Positions 34,120 to 42,735 of a stretch of DNA of 64,000 nucleotides are shown in pieces. Each line of letters opens with the position of its first letter. Position 1 is the stretch's first letter. A program made the position numbers and the translations under genes. This stretch comes from DASUPK01 sp963795665 (GTDB lineage Bacteria; Actinomycetota; Thermoleophilia; Solirubrobacterales; 70-9). The notes under the pieces were generated by a model, which saw nothing but the letters and a program-made list of their open reading frames with translations, had not been told where the DNA came from and searched no databases. Where the stretch lies: the NCBI GenBank assembly GCA_963795665.1, contig CAWCIP010000027.1, positions 62,001-126,000 of the forward strand, read 5' to 3'.

Positions 34120-36753
34120 TCACTCCTTGGCGTCGTACCAGGTCGGACCGGTGCCGACGTCCACGACCAGCGGCACCGCGAGCTCGGCGGCGCCCGTCAT
34201 CTCGCGCCGGACCAGCTCGGCGACCGCCGGCGCGCCGTCCGCCGGCGCCTCGGCGACGAGCTCGTCGTGGACGGTGAGCAGCAGCCTCGCGCCCGGGTGC
34301 TCGGCGCGCAACCGCCGGTCCACGGCGATCATCGCGCGCTTCAGCAGGTCCGCGGCCGAGCCCTGGATGCGGGCGTTGATCGCCATCCGCCGCGCGTTCT
34401 CGCGCACGGCGCGGTTCTGGGCCGTGATCTCGGGCAGGTAACGCGCGCGGCCCCAGAGCGTCTCGACCTTACCCTCGCGCTCCGCGCTCTCGACCGTCTC
34501 GCGCATGTAGTCCTGGACGCCGCCGTAGCGGGCGAAGTAGGCGGCGATGAAGCGCTCGGCCTCCGCCGCGGGGATCCCCAGGCGGTTCGCCAGACCGAAG
34601 GCGCTCATACCGTAGATCAACCCGAAGTTGATCGTCTTGGCGGCCCGGCGTTGCTCGGCCGTCACCAGGTCCGGCGCCACGCCGAACATCGCCGCGGCGG
34701 TCGAGACGTGGATGTCCTCCTCGCGGGAAAATGCCTCGATCATCGCCGGCTCGCGGGCGATGTGCGCCAGGATCCGCAGCTCGATCTGGCTGTAGTCGGC
34801 GACCACCAGCAGGTTCCCCCCGGCGGCCCGGAAGGCGCGCCGGATCGCCGACCCCTGCTCGGTGCGGATCGGGATGTTCTGCAGGTTCGGGTTGACCGAC
34901 GAGATGCGCCCGGTCGCGGCGACCGCCTGCTGGAACCGGGTGTGGACGCGACCGTCCGCGGCCACCAGCGCCGGCAGGGCGTCGACGTAGGTGGACTTCA
35001 GCTTCGAGATCTCGCGGTAGCGCAGCACCTTCTGCGGCAGCTCGTGGCCGCGGGCGGCGAGCTCCTCGAGCGTCCCGGCGTCGGTCGACCAGCTCTTCGT
35101 CTTCTTCGTCCGGCGCAGGACCGGGAGTCCCAGCTTCTCGAACAGGATCGTCCCGAGCTGCTGCGGCGACTGGATGTTGAAGGTCTCGCCCGCGGCGTCG
35201 TGAATCTCGCCCTCGAGGCGCGCGAGGTCCGCCGCCATCTCGGACGACATGGTCTCGAGGTAAGCGACGTCGAGACCGACGCCCGCCTCCTCCATCGCCA
35301 CCAGGACGGGCACGAGCGGCGCCTCGATCTCGCGGTAGACGTCGGCGAGAGGTCCGTCGCCGAGCGCGGCGGCGAGGTCGGTCTCGAGCCGCGCGACGAG
35401 GCCGATCCGCTCGGCGGCCAGCGCGCGCAGCCGCTCATCCCCGACCGGCGGCTCGCCGCCCTTCTCGAAGCCCGCCTCGCGCACGGTCCGCGGCTGGACT
35501 CCCAGCCGGTCGAGCGCGACCTCCTCGAAGGGGTGGCCGTGGGAGGAGTTGCGCACCAGGTAGGAGACGAGCATCAGGTCGAACAGCCGGCAGCGCACGG
35601 CGCCCGCGTCGCCGCCGAAACGGAGGACCTCCTTGAGGTCGTGTCCGACCAGGAGGACCTCGGGCGCGGCGAGCCAGCGCGACAGGGCCGGGCGCAGCAC
35701 CGCCGCGAGCCCGTCGCGCCGCAGATCCACGAGCAGCGCCGGCCCGTCGCCGGCGGCGAGGACGACCGCTGCCGGCGATTCGGGCGGCAGCAGGGCGACG
35801 CGGACCGGCCCTGCCCACGCCGCCGTGCGCTGCTCGAAGTCGGCCGCCGACTCGACTTCGACCAGCTCGACGGCCGCCGGGGCCGCGGCCTGCGCGCTGC
35901 CGCCGAGCTCCTCGAGCAGGGTCCGGAACTCCAGCTCCGAGTAGAGCCGCCGCAACGCCTCGACGTCCGGCTCCTCGGTGCGCAGGGCATCGGGCCGGAG
36001 CTCGATCGGCAGGCCGGTGTGGATCGTCACCAGCTCCTTCGACAGCAGCGCCTGCTCACGGTGCTCGATCAGCCCTTCGCGGTAGGACTTGCGGGAGACC
36101 TCCGCGGCGCGCTCGAGGATCTGCTCGACGCTGCCGAAGTCGGCCACCAGCTTGCGCGCGCCCTTCTCGCCGATTCCCGGCACCCCGGGGACGTTGTCCA
36201 CCGCGTCGCCCATCAGGGCCAGCACGTCGGCGACGCGCTCGGGCGGCACGCCCCACTCGGCGGTCACCGCGTCCGCGTCGTAGATCCGGTTGCGGCCGGT
36301 GTGGTAGAGCGTGATCCCCGGGGCGACGAGCTGCAGCATGTCCTTGTCTGCGGTCACCAGCACGACGTCGTAGCCCGCCGCGGCGGCCTTCCGCGCGAGC
36401 GTTCCCATGACGTCGTCGGCCTCGTAGTTGTCGAGCTCGAGCGCCGGGATGCGGAAGGCTTCGATCAGGCGCCGGATGTAGGGGATCTGCGAACGCAGCT
36501 CCTCGGGCATCGGCGCCCGGTTCGCCTTGTAATCGGCGTACTTCTCGGTGCGCACCGTGCGGTCCGAGACGTCGAGCGCGACGCCGACGAGGTCCGGCTT
36601 CTCGTCGCGCAGGATCTTGCGCAGCATCTGGACGAAGCCGAAGACGGCGTTGGTCGGCTCGCCGCGCGAGTTGGTCAGCTCCCGGATCGCATAGAACGCC
36701 CGGAAGATGTTGTGGTAGCCGTCGATCAGCAGCAGCCGCTGGCGCTCGGACAC
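34120..36753 (-). CDS. polA: DNA polymerase I
   Basis: 877 residues from GTG at 36753, placed just before RQRLLLIDGYHNIFRAFYA, the start of the 5'-3' exonuclease domain; the ORF runs upstream through repeat DNA, which is rejected. The exonuclease domain is complete (NYEADDVMGTLARKA, TADKDMLQL, GDAVDNVPGVPGIGEKGA). The polymerase domain has TGRISSVNPNLQNIPIRTEQG, VADYSQIELRILAHIA, KTINFGLIYGMSAFGLA and LLTVHDELV. The central 3'-5' domain looks degenerate: VALLPPES replaces the DTET of motif I and HDLKEVLRF replaces NLKYD of motif II. Proofreading is probably absent, as in several thermophilic Pol I enzymes. A TAGGCT box sits 7 nt before the start. Confidence 0.96.
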   Translation of the reverse strand: MSERQRLLLIDGYHNIFRAFYAIRELTNSRGEPTNAVFGFVQMLRKILRDEKPDLVGVALDVSDRTVRTEKYADYKANRAPMPEELRSQIPYIRRLIEAFRIPALELDNYEADDVMGTLARKAAAAGYDVVLVTADKDMLQLVAPGITLYHTGRNRIYDADAVTAEWGVPPERVADVLALMGDAVDNVPGVPGIGEKGARKLVADFGSVEQILERAAEVSRKSYREGLIEHREQALLSKELVTIHTGLPIELRPDALRTEEPDVEALRRLYSELEFRTLLEELGGSAQAAAPAAVELVEVESAADFEQRTAAWAGPVRVALLPPESPAAVVLAAGDGPALLVDLRRDGLAAVLRPALSRWLAAPEVLLVGHDLKEVLRFGGDAGAVRCRLFDLMLVSYLVRNSSHGHPFEEVALDRLGVQPRTVREAGFEKGGEPPVGDERLRALAAERIGLVARLETDLAAALGDGPLADVYREIEAPLVPVLVAMEEAGVGLDVAYLETMSSEMAADLARLEGEIHDAAGETFNIQSPQQLGTILFEKLGLPVLRRTKKTKSWSTDAGTLEELAARGHELPQKVLRYREISKLKSTYVDALPALVAADGRVHTRFQQAVAATGRISSVNPNLQNIPIRTEQGSAIRRAFRAAGGNLLVVADYSQIELRILAHIAREPAMIEAFSREEDIHVSTAAAMFGVAPDLVTAEQRRAAKTINFGLIYGMSAFGLANRLGIPAAEAERFIAAYFARYGGVQDYMRETVESAEREGKVETLWGRARYLPEITAQNRAVRENARRMAINARIQGSAADLLKRAMIAVDRRLRAEHPGARLLLTVHDELVAEAPADGAPAVAELVRREMTGAAELAVPLVVDVGTGPTWYDAKE

Positions 36754-36760
36754 GCGCGCG

Positions 36761-36766
36761 AGCCTA
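36761..36766 (-). promoter_or_regulatory. -10 element of a leaderless-type promoter (polA)
   Basis: TAGGCT on the minus strand, 7 nt before the GTG at 36753. No Shine-Dalgarno. Confidence 0.45.
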
Positions 36767-36780
36767 CCAGCGCCGCGGCC

Positions 36781-37415
36781 CCGCCCAACAGAAGCAAGGA
36801 CCCTTCTGTTCAAGACAAAGACCAAGACAAAGACAAGAAGCAAAGACTTCCATAGAAGGGGAAGGTGGCAGGACGACCGTTGCGCCTGCCGTTCGCCGCC
36901 GCGCTGCCTCGACCGACCCTCCCGATGACAGACCTCTAGTCCGCGGAATGGCGAGGCAGTGGATTCCCCGAGGGGACACCCTGGCTTGCTGGGTGTCCCC
37001 TGGAGACGCCTTCGGTGCGCACCGGCACCCGCCCGCCGAGGCGCGGCCCCGCCGGCGACACCCTGGCCTGCTGCGCGTCCCCCGGAGACGCCTTCGGTGC
37101 GCCACAGCACCCGCCCGCCCCGGCGCGGCCTTCGCCGGGGAGATGGTGGATGCTCGTGCCGGTGACAGTCATGCCACATCCGAGATGTGGCGTGACTGTC
37201 ACCTCTGCGCCCGCGCCACCTCGGCCGCCCCTCCCGTGGACAGACCTCGGCCCCGCGGACTGGCGAGGCAGTAGATTCCCCGAGGGGACATGCTGGCTTG
37301 CTGCGTGTCCCCTGGAGACGCCTTCGGCACGCTACGCACCCGCTCGCCCAGGCGCGGGCGGCCCCACCCCCTTCTCCTACGGGAAAGTCTTTGGTTCTTG
37401 GTCCTTCGTCTCCAG
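36781..37415. repeat. Composite repeat block 1: AAGAC-bounded, hairpin-rich
   Basis: This fills the ~720-bp gap between polA and the YeaQ-like gene; no credible ORF. The left edge is a GACAAAGACC tract (36811-36840) plus the core motif CAAAGACTTCCATAGAAGGG (36841-36860). The right edge is the inverted motif GGGAAAGTCTTTGG (37381-37394). Between them are three copies of a hairpin unit: ATTCCCCGAG, a GGGGACACCC-type stem (arms 36972-36981/36991-37000; degenerate near 37050; 37284-37293/37303-37312), then GGAGACGCCTTCGG and a C-rich tail. A fourth strong hairpin lies at 37161-37203. The same units recur inverted at 63297-63716. Confidence 0.75.
37161..37203. repeat. Long near-perfect palindrome
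   Basis: Two 20-nt arms (37161-37180 and 37184-37203) pair at 19 positions plus one possible G-U, with a CGA loop. Core sequence GTGACAGTCATGCCACATC. No T-tract follows on either strand, so it does not look like a simple intrinsic terminator. Confidence 0.8.
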
Positions 37416-37473
37416 CAGATCGGTCCTGCGGGTTTCCGGTCTAGACTCGGAGGCTGTCACTGGGAGGTGGGCG

Positions 37474-37752
37474 TTGCCTCAGTTCGACGGCGTCGGGGTG
37501 GTTTCCTGGATCTTCATGGGTCTCGCCGCGGGCGCGCTCGCCCGCTATCTGCTGCCCGGTCCGGATCGCATGGGCTGCCTGGCGACGATCGCGACCGGCG
37601 TCATCGGCGCGCTGGTCGGCGGCACCGTGGCCACTCTGCTCGGCTTCGGCGGCTTCCGCGGCTACGACGTCCACAGCCTGATCGTCGCCACCCTGGGGGC
37701 GATCCTGTTCCTGATCCTGCTGCGGCTGGTCCGGCCGGCGCGCCGGCGCTGA
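37474..37752 (+). CDS. YeaQ/YmgE (transglycosylase-associated) family small membrane protein
   Basis: 92 residues from TTG at 37474, chosen because GGGAGG precedes it by 6 nt and because the long upstream ORF lies in repeats. Three transmembrane segments are seen: VVSWIFMGLAAGALARYLL, IATGVIGALVGGTVATLLGF and LIVATLGAILFLILLRLV. The glycine pattern GxxxGxLAR...G.IGxxxGG is typical of the family. Members are often stress induced, but the biochemical role is unknown. Downstream, moaB is convergent. Confidence 0.8.
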   Translation: MPQFDGVGVVSWIFMGLAAGALARYLLPGPDRMGCLATIATGVIGALVGGTVATLLGFGGFRGYDVHSLIVATLGAILFLILLRLVRPARRR

Positions 37753-37789
37753 TCCCCGGCGGCCTCGGAGTCGGTGCCCGCGCCGGCGC

Positions 37790-38305
37790 TCAGCGCGGAC
37801 TGCGGGCCTGGGCGAGCAGGTGCGCGACCTCGGGCAACACCAGCTTCTCCATCGCCAGCTCGAGCGCGGCCGGGGCGCCCGGCAGGACGAAGACGGCCTT
37901 GCCGGAGCGCACGCCCGCGGTGGCCCGCGAGAGCATGGCCGCCGGTCCGATCTCGGCGTAGGAGAGGGCGCGGAAGATCTCGCCGAAGCCCGGGATCTCC
38001 TTCTCGAGCAGCGAGCGCACGGCCTCGACGGTGACGTCGCGCGGCGCCACGCCGGTGCCTCCGGTGACCAGGACCACGTCGACCCGGGCGTCGTTGAGCG
38101 CGTCGCGCACGGCGTCGCGGATCGCGATCTCGCGGTCACGTACCAGAGACCTGCGGGTGGTTTTGTAGCCGGCGGTACCGAGCCGCTCGACCAGCCAGGA
38201 GCCCCCGGCGTCGGTCTCCGGCGACCGGCTGTCCGAGACCGTGACCACGGCCCACGCAGGCTCGACGGCCAACGCCGCCTCCATCCGATGCGTCTCGACG
38301 CTCAC
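37790..38305 (-). CDS. moaB: MoaB/Mog-type molybdopterin-binding protein
   Basis: 171 residues from GTG at 38305; another GTG two codons upstream is possible, but the TAGCTT box lies 6 nt before 38305. The MoCF-binding domain is complete: VVTVSDSRSPETDAGGSWL, VDVVLVTGGTGVAPRDVTVEAV, and FVLPGAPAALELAMEKLVLPE. MoaB/Mog adenylates molybdopterin before molybdate insertion. It complements the xdhC-mocA pair 5 kb away. Divergent from arginase, with 56 bp between starts. Confidence 0.9.
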   Translation of the reverse strand: MSVETHRMEAALAVEPAWAVVTVSDSRSPETDAGGSWLVERLGTAGYKTTRRSLVRDREIAIRDAVRDALNDARVDVVLVTGGTGVAPRDVTVEAVRSLLEKEIPGFGEIFRALSYAEIGPAAMLSRATAGVRSGKAVFVLPGAPAALELAMEKLVLPEVAHLLAQARSPR

Positions 38306-38311
38306 CGGCAC

Positions 38312-38317
38312 AAGCTA
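38312..38317 (-). promoter_or_regulatory. -10 element of a leaderless-type promoter (moaB)
   Basis: TAGCTT on the minus strand, 6 nt before the GTG at 38305. Confidence 0.4.
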
Positions 38318-38347
38318 ACACGTCCGCGACGCCGCCGGCCGCGCTGG

Positions 38348-38353
38348 TAGGAT
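38348..38353 (+). promoter_or_regulatory. -10 element of a leaderless-type promoter (arginase)
   Basis: TAGGAT, 8 nt before the ATG at 38362, with no Shine-Dalgarno. Confidence 0.45.
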
Positions 38354-38361
38354 CCGCCGCC

Positions 38362-39264
38362 ATGCCACGCGACGTCGCCATCTTCGGTGTTCCGATGGAC
38401 CTCGGACAGGGCCGGCGCGGGGTGGACATGGGCCCCTCGGCGCTGCGCTACGGCCGGCTCGACGAGCGCCTCGAGCGGCTCGGCCACGAGGTGTTGGACC
38501 TCGGTGACTTCGACGTTCCGGGCGCCGAGCAGCTGCGCCTGTCCCACACCGGCCCGGGCGGCGGGATGGCCTTCCTGGACGAGATCCGACGCGCCTGCGA
38601 GGCCACGGTCGAGATCCTCTCGCAGCTTCCCGAGGACGCGTTCCCGGTGATCCTGGGCGGCGACCACTCGATCGCCATGGGATCGGTCACCGGCTGCTCG
38701 CGACGGCAACGCACCGGCCTGATCTGGGTCGACGCCCACGGCGACTTCAACGTCCCGGAGACCTCGCCGACCGGCAACATCCACGGCATGCCGCTCGCCG
38801 CCCTGTGCGGCTACGGCGACCGCCGCCTGATCGACCTCGCCTGGCCGGGGGCCAAGATCCGGCCCGAGGACGTGGTCCTGATCGGGATCCGCGACCTCGA
38901 CGACGGCGAGCGGAACCTGATGCACGAGGCAGGCGTGACCGTCTACACGATGAAGGAAGTCGATCAGCTGGGCCTTTCGAGCATCGCCGAGGCCACGCTC
39001 GGCAGGCTCGGCGACCTGCCGCGGCTCCACGTCTCCTTCGACGCCGACGCGCTCGATCCCGAGCTCGCGCCCGGCGTCGGCACTCCGGTCCCCGGCGGCC
39101 TGACCTTCCGCGAGGCCCATCTGTTGATGGAGCTGCTGGCCGATTCCGGCCGCGTGACCAGCCTCGACCTGGTCGAGGTGAACCCGATCCTCGACCGCGA
39201 GAACCGCACCGCCGACCTGCTCGTCGACCTCGCCGTCAGCCTGCTGGGCAAGAAGATCTACTGA
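38362..39264 (+). CDS. rocF: Arginase
   Basis: 300 residues. Hydrolyses arginine to ornithine and urea with a binuclear manganese centre. All ligands are visible: GGDHS, WVDAHGDFN with HGD, and SFDADALDP. The N-terminal GVPMDLGQGRRGVDMGPSALR and the C-terminal SLDLVEVNPILDRENRTADL are typical of arginase rather than agmatinase. No urease or arginine transport genes are adjacent. Convergent with the kinase gene downstream (12 bp between stops). Confidence 0.95.
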   Translation: MPRDVAIFGVPMDLGQGRRGVDMGPSALRYGRLDERLERLGHEVLDLGDFDVPGAEQLRLSHTGPGGGMAFLDEIRRACEATVEILSQLPEDAFPVILGGDHSIAMGSVTGCSRRQRTGLIWVDAHGDFNVPETSPTGNIHGMPLAALCGYGDRRLIDLAWPGAKIRPEDVVLIGIRDLDDGERNLMHEAGVTVYTMKEVDQLGLSSIAEATLGRLGDLPRLHVSFDADALDPELAPGVGTPVPGGLTFREAHLLMELLADSGRVTSLDLVEVNPILDRENRTADLLVDLAVSLLGKKIY

Positions 39265-39276
39265 ACCGGCCGCGGC

Positions 39277-40906
39277 TCAGTTGTCGACCTCCTCGAGGTC
39301 CGTGTCGACGTCGGCGAACTTCCGCTTGGCTCCGGGCTGGATGACGATCTTGATCCAGGTCGTCTGGTAGCCCTCGAGGGTGAGCTTGACCAGGTACTCG
39401 CCGGGGCCCGGCGCGACCCACTGCTTGCCGCCCCCCATGCCGTCCCAGTCGTCGGCGATGCCCAGGACGTTGCCGTCGATCGTCACCAAGCGTGTCCTCG
39501 GGATCGACGTGGAACTCCGCCCCGCGGCTGGCCTCGAAGACGCCGGCGAGCTTCACCGCGGGAGCGGCGGGCGCGGCCGCCGGCGCGGCGATCGCGGGAG
39601 CGGGCGCGGCTGCCGGCGGACCGGCCGGCGGCGCCGTGGACGCCGGCGCGGGAGCGGGCGCGGCGGCGGCACCGGGCGGCACGGTTCGGACCGGCTCGAC
39701 CAAGGTACCGGCCACCGGCCCTGCCGGGCCCGGCGCGGCTTCGGGAGCCGCGGGCCCCGGCTCGGGGCGGCGCGCCGGCGCCGTCTCTTCGGTCGCGCTC
39801 GGGACGGGGATGGCAGGCTGGGTCAGGGGCGCCGCCGGAATCGGCCCCGCGGGTTCCGGACGGCCCACGTCCGGGGCCTTCGGCGTGCGGCCGAGCCAGA
39901 AGGCGCCGGCCACCGCCGCGACGACCAGCGCGCCCAATCCCAACCAGAGCGCGGTGCGCCGCGGCGGCTCCAGCGTGACGCCGGTCGAGGCCACGGGAGC
40001 GGCGACCGGCGGCGGCGGTGGCGGCGTCCGGGGCAGCATCGCCGTGGGCGCCGTGGCGCCGGCGTTCTGCCCGGCCGCAGCCAGCGCGCGCGCGCGCGAC
40101 GCAAAGGTCCGAGCGTCCGGGATCCGCGCCTCCCGGTCTTTGGCCAGCGTCCAGCGCAGGAAGGCCGCCAGCTCGGGCGTCAGCGCCGAGACGATGGCGA
40201 CGTCCTCGAGCGGGTCCTCGTGGAGGATCTGGTAGACGAGCGTCGTGACGGTGTCGGCGGGGAACGGCTTGCGCCGCAGGATCATCTCGAACAGGACCAC
40301 GCCGAGCGAGAACAGGTCGGAACGGCCGTCGAGCTGCATCCCCTTGACCTGCTCCGGCGCCATGTAGGCCGGGCTGCCGACCATCATCCCGGTGCGGGTC
40401 AGGTCGGTCTTCTCCCCGACCGCCTTGGCGACTCCGAAGTCGCTGACCTTGACCCTCCCGCTGCGGTCGATGAGGAGATTTCCCGGCTTGACGTCGCGGT
40501 GGATGACGCCCGACTCGTGCGCCGCGGCGAGCGCGTCCGCGGCTTGCGCGGCCAGCTCCAGGGCATCGTCCGTCGAGGGGAACTCGCCGCGCACCAGGCG
40601 CCGCGAGAGCGGATCGCCGTCGACCAGCTCCATGACCAGGAAGAGGGAGTCGGCCTCGCTGCCGGCGTCGTACACGGCGACCACGTTGGGGTGCTGGAGG
40701 CGCGCCGCGACCCGGGCCTCGCGTTCGAAGCGCGCCGCGATCTCGTCGCGGTCCTCGCCCGCGGCGACGGCGGCAGAGATCATCTTGACCGCGACCTGGC
40801 GGCCCAGCTTCGGATCCTCGGCGCGGTAGACGGCGCCCATCGCGCCGCGTCCGATCTCGCCCAGGATCCGGTAGCGGCCGACGGTCGCCGGGAACGGGGC
40901 AGGCAT
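39277..40906 (-). CDS. Membrane Ser/Thr protein kinase (Pkn2 type) with PEGA-like C-terminus, one frameshift
   Basis: Intended length 542 residues. The kinase domain (~10-275) is complete: LGEIGRGAMGAVYRA, VAVKMI, IHRDVKPGN, VSDFGVAK, MVGSPAYMAPEQ and GRSDLFSLGVVLFEM. A proline-rich linker, one transmembrane helix (LWLGLGALVVAAVAGAFWLG, ~330) and a long Pro/Ala-rich extracytoplasmic region follow. At about 39490 the frame shifts by +1: FHVDPEDT runs into a meaningless tail, while the neighbouring frame continues LVTIDGNVLGIADDWDG to EEVDN and stops at 39277. That tail resembles a PEGA surface domain. Read without correction, the protein ends near 39236. A TAGAAT box sits 6 nt before the ATG. 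Confidence 0.88.
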
Positions 40907-40912
40907 GCCGGG

Positions 40913-40918
40913 ATTCTA
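40913..40918 (-). promoter_or_regulatory. -10 element of a leaderless-type promoter (kinase)
   Basis: TAGAAT on the minus strand, 6 nt before the ATG at 40906. Confidence 0.5.
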
Positions 40919-41017
40919 CGCGACGGGAACGGGAGGTGTCCGCGTCACCGCAGAGCCGGTTCGTCCCCGCCGCGGTAACCCGGGAGGCCCCGGCGCCGTA
41001 GAGCCGGTCGAGGACGC

Positions 41018-41075
41018 GAGAGTCACGACTCTCCGCCTCCTTCTTGGGTACGGCGGCTTCGGCCGCCCTTTTTTT
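41018..41075 (+). ncRNA. Orphan intrinsic terminator with upstream hairpin: possible small RNA
   Basis: A perfect GAGAGT/ACTCTC hairpin (41018-41033) is followed by a perfect GGCGGC-TTCG-GCCGCC stem (41052-41067) and a run of seven T (41069-41075). This is one of the clearest intrinsic terminators in the window, yet no plus-strand gene ends before it: the flanking genes are the kinase (minus) and a metalloprotease that starts 160 bp downstream. It could end a short transcript or act as an attenuator for the protease. The rest of the 330-bp gap 40907-41236 shows nothing else. Confidence 0.45.
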
Positions 41076-41236
41076 GTCCGTACAGGCGAGCCACCGCCCG
41101 CTCCCACGCCCGTGTCCGACCCGGCGCCTGCGTCCCGCGCGGGGACCGGCGGACGCCACGGATCGCCGGCTCCGGCCCAAGGCGGGTAACGCCGCCGCTC
41201 CCCCCTCCGTAGCCCGATTCGAGGAGGAAGCGTGCC

Positions 41237-42013
41237 ATGCCGCGAGTCGCCCTCTTTCCCTGGCCCCCGCCGTGGAAGTGGAACGCCGCCGCCGCGCTCC
41301 TCCTGGCGGCCGCCGGCGTCCTGCCGGCGGGCGCGGCCGGGACCTGCGCCCTCCGGCGCCAAGCTCCGGTCGAGGCGCTGTCCTCGATCGAGCTCGACCC
41401 GCGCGGCTTTCCGGCCGCCTGCGCCGGCGTCCCCGAGCGCGCCGTCGCTCTCTGGACCCGCCGCGACTGCATCGGCGACGCGGACTTCCCCGTCCTCACC
41501 TTGATCCCGGGATCCGGCGAGCGGCGGATCGAAGTGCTCTACCGGCCGGGTCCTTCGACGGTCCTGCCCTCGGCGTGCGGCGAGTTCGTCGGCTCCCGCA
41601 TCGTCCTCCACGGCAGGTTCCGGGATCCGCGCGACGGGCGGCTCGTGAGCTGCGGCGGCCGCGACCGGCTGGTCGAAACGCTCGCCCACGAGCTCGGCCA
41701 CGCGCTCGGCCTGGTGGATCAGTTCGACCCCGCCTGCTCGGACCACATCATGGCCCAGCTCGCGCGCGGCCGCGACGGACTGCTCGCTGCCCGGCGGGTC
41801 CAGCCGGACGAGTGCCGTGTGGCGGGGCGTGGCTTCACGACCGCGTTCGAGCGGGCGCTCGGCACCGGCCGCGACCTGATGGCAGCGGACCTCGGGACCG
41901 ATCCGCGGCGGCCGCTTCTCAGACCGGAATCTGTGCCTCCGCCGAGCCTCCCACCAGCCGCTCGAACTGCTCGCGATATCCACGCGACAGGGTCAGCCGT
42001 GTTCCGTCCTTGA
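41237..42013 (+). CDS. Secreted matrixin-like zinc metalloprotease
   Basis: 258 residues from ATG at 41237 with GAGGAGG upstream. The signal peptide (AAAALLLAAAGVLPAGAAG) is followed by a compact domain with ETLAHELGHALGLVDQFD, the metzincin HExxHxxGxxD consensus, and a later DHIMAQ that could hold the Met-turn. Substrate unknown. The last 95 bp overlap the 3' end of the convergent LytTR gene, and the final ~30 residues (Pro-rich) look like non-native readthrough; a missed earlier stop through a base error is possible. Confidence 0.75.
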   Translation: MPRVALFPWPPPWKWNAAAALLLAAAGVLPAGAAGTCALRRQAPVEALSSIELDPRGFPAACAGVPERAVALWTRRDCIGDADFPVLTLIPGSGERRIEVLYRPGPSTVLPSACGEFVGSRIVLHGRFRDPRDGRLVSCGGRDRLVETLAHELGHALGLVDQFDPACSDHIMAQLARGRDGLLAARRVQPDECRVAGRGFTTAFERALGTGRDLMAADLGTDPRRPLLRPESVPPPSLPPAARTARDIHATGSAVFRP

Positions 42014-42710
42014 GCAGAACCGAATAGTCGCCGTGGAAGATGTGGTGGAGCTCGCGGATCCGTTCGATGTTGACGATGGTCGAGCGGTGGATGCGGGCGA
42101 AGACGCGCGGATCGAGCCGGGTCTCGAGCGAGCTCATGGTCTCGCGCAGGAGGTGGCTCTCCTTGCCGATGTGCAACCGGACGTAGTTGCCCGCCGCCTC
42201 GATCCAGTCGACGTCGGGGGCGTTGACGAAGACGATGCGCCCGACGCTGCGGATCACGAAACGGCTCAGATAGGGCTGCTCGCCGCGCAGCTCCTGCAGC
42301 ATCATCCGCAGCTGCTCGTCGAAGGGTCCCGCGGCGCTGCGGTCGACGGCCTCCCGGGCGCGCTCGAGCGCCAGGCGCAGTCGTTCGCGGTCGAACGGCT
42401 TGAGCAGGTAGTCGAGGGCGTGGACCTCGAAGGCCCGCAGCGCGTGCTCGTCGAAGGCGGTGACGAAGATCACCGCGGGTGCGACGTCGGGCGACAGGCT
42501 CTCGAGCAGCGTGAAGCCGTCCTCCTCGGGCATCTGGATGTCGAGGAAGATCAAGTCGGGCCGCTCCGCCAGCAGCACCTCGCGGGCCTCGGCCGCCGAA
42601 GCGGCTTCGCCCACGATCTCGACCCCCTCCTCTCCGGCGAGCAGGCGCCGGAGCTTGGAGCGGGCCAGCGGTTCGTCATCGACCAAAACCACTCGCATCG
42701 GCTCGGTCAT
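41919..42710 (-). CDS. LytTR-family response regulator
   Basis: 263 residues. The receiver domain has VVLVDDEPLAR, the phospho-acceptor in LIFLDIQMPEEDG, VFVTAFDEHALRAFEVHALDYLLKPF. The C-terminal LytTR DNA-binding domain runs from about residue 155 (VGRIVFVNAPDVDWIEAAGNYVRLH; IHRSTIVNIERIRELHHIFHGDYSVLL). It pairs with the LytS-like kinase encoded immediately upstream on the same strand (25 bp gap). Confidence 0.95.
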   Translation of the reverse strand: MTEPMRVVLVDDEPLARSKLRRLLAGEEGVEIVGEAASAAEAREVLLAERPDLIFLDIQMPEEDGFTLLESLSPDVAPAVIFVTAFDEHALRAFEVHALDYLLKPFDRERLRLALERAREAVDRSAAGPFDEQLRMMLQELRGEQPYLSRFVIRSVGRIVFVNAPDVDWIEAAGNYVRLHIGKESHLLRETMSSLETRLDPRVFARIHRSTIVNIERIRELHHIFHGDYSVLLKDGTRLTLSRGYREQFERLVGGSAEAQIPV

Positions 42711-42735
42711 CTCGAGGCCTCCCGATCGTTCTCTC

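Noticed and set aside
31501..36855. A 1784-residue plus-strand open frame
   Set aside because: It is antisense to polA and the MFS gene and has the Arg/Pro/Gly-rich composition of a shadow frame in GC-rich DNA.
37290..37961. A 223-residue plus-strand open frame over the YeaQ-like gene and moaB
   Set aside because: It begins in repeat DNA and is out of frame with the conserved transmembrane protein at 37474-37752.
40905..41189. A possible 94-residue protein upstream of the metalloprotease
   Set aside because: It spans a strong intrinsic terminator, has no ribosome site and is of low-complexity composition.
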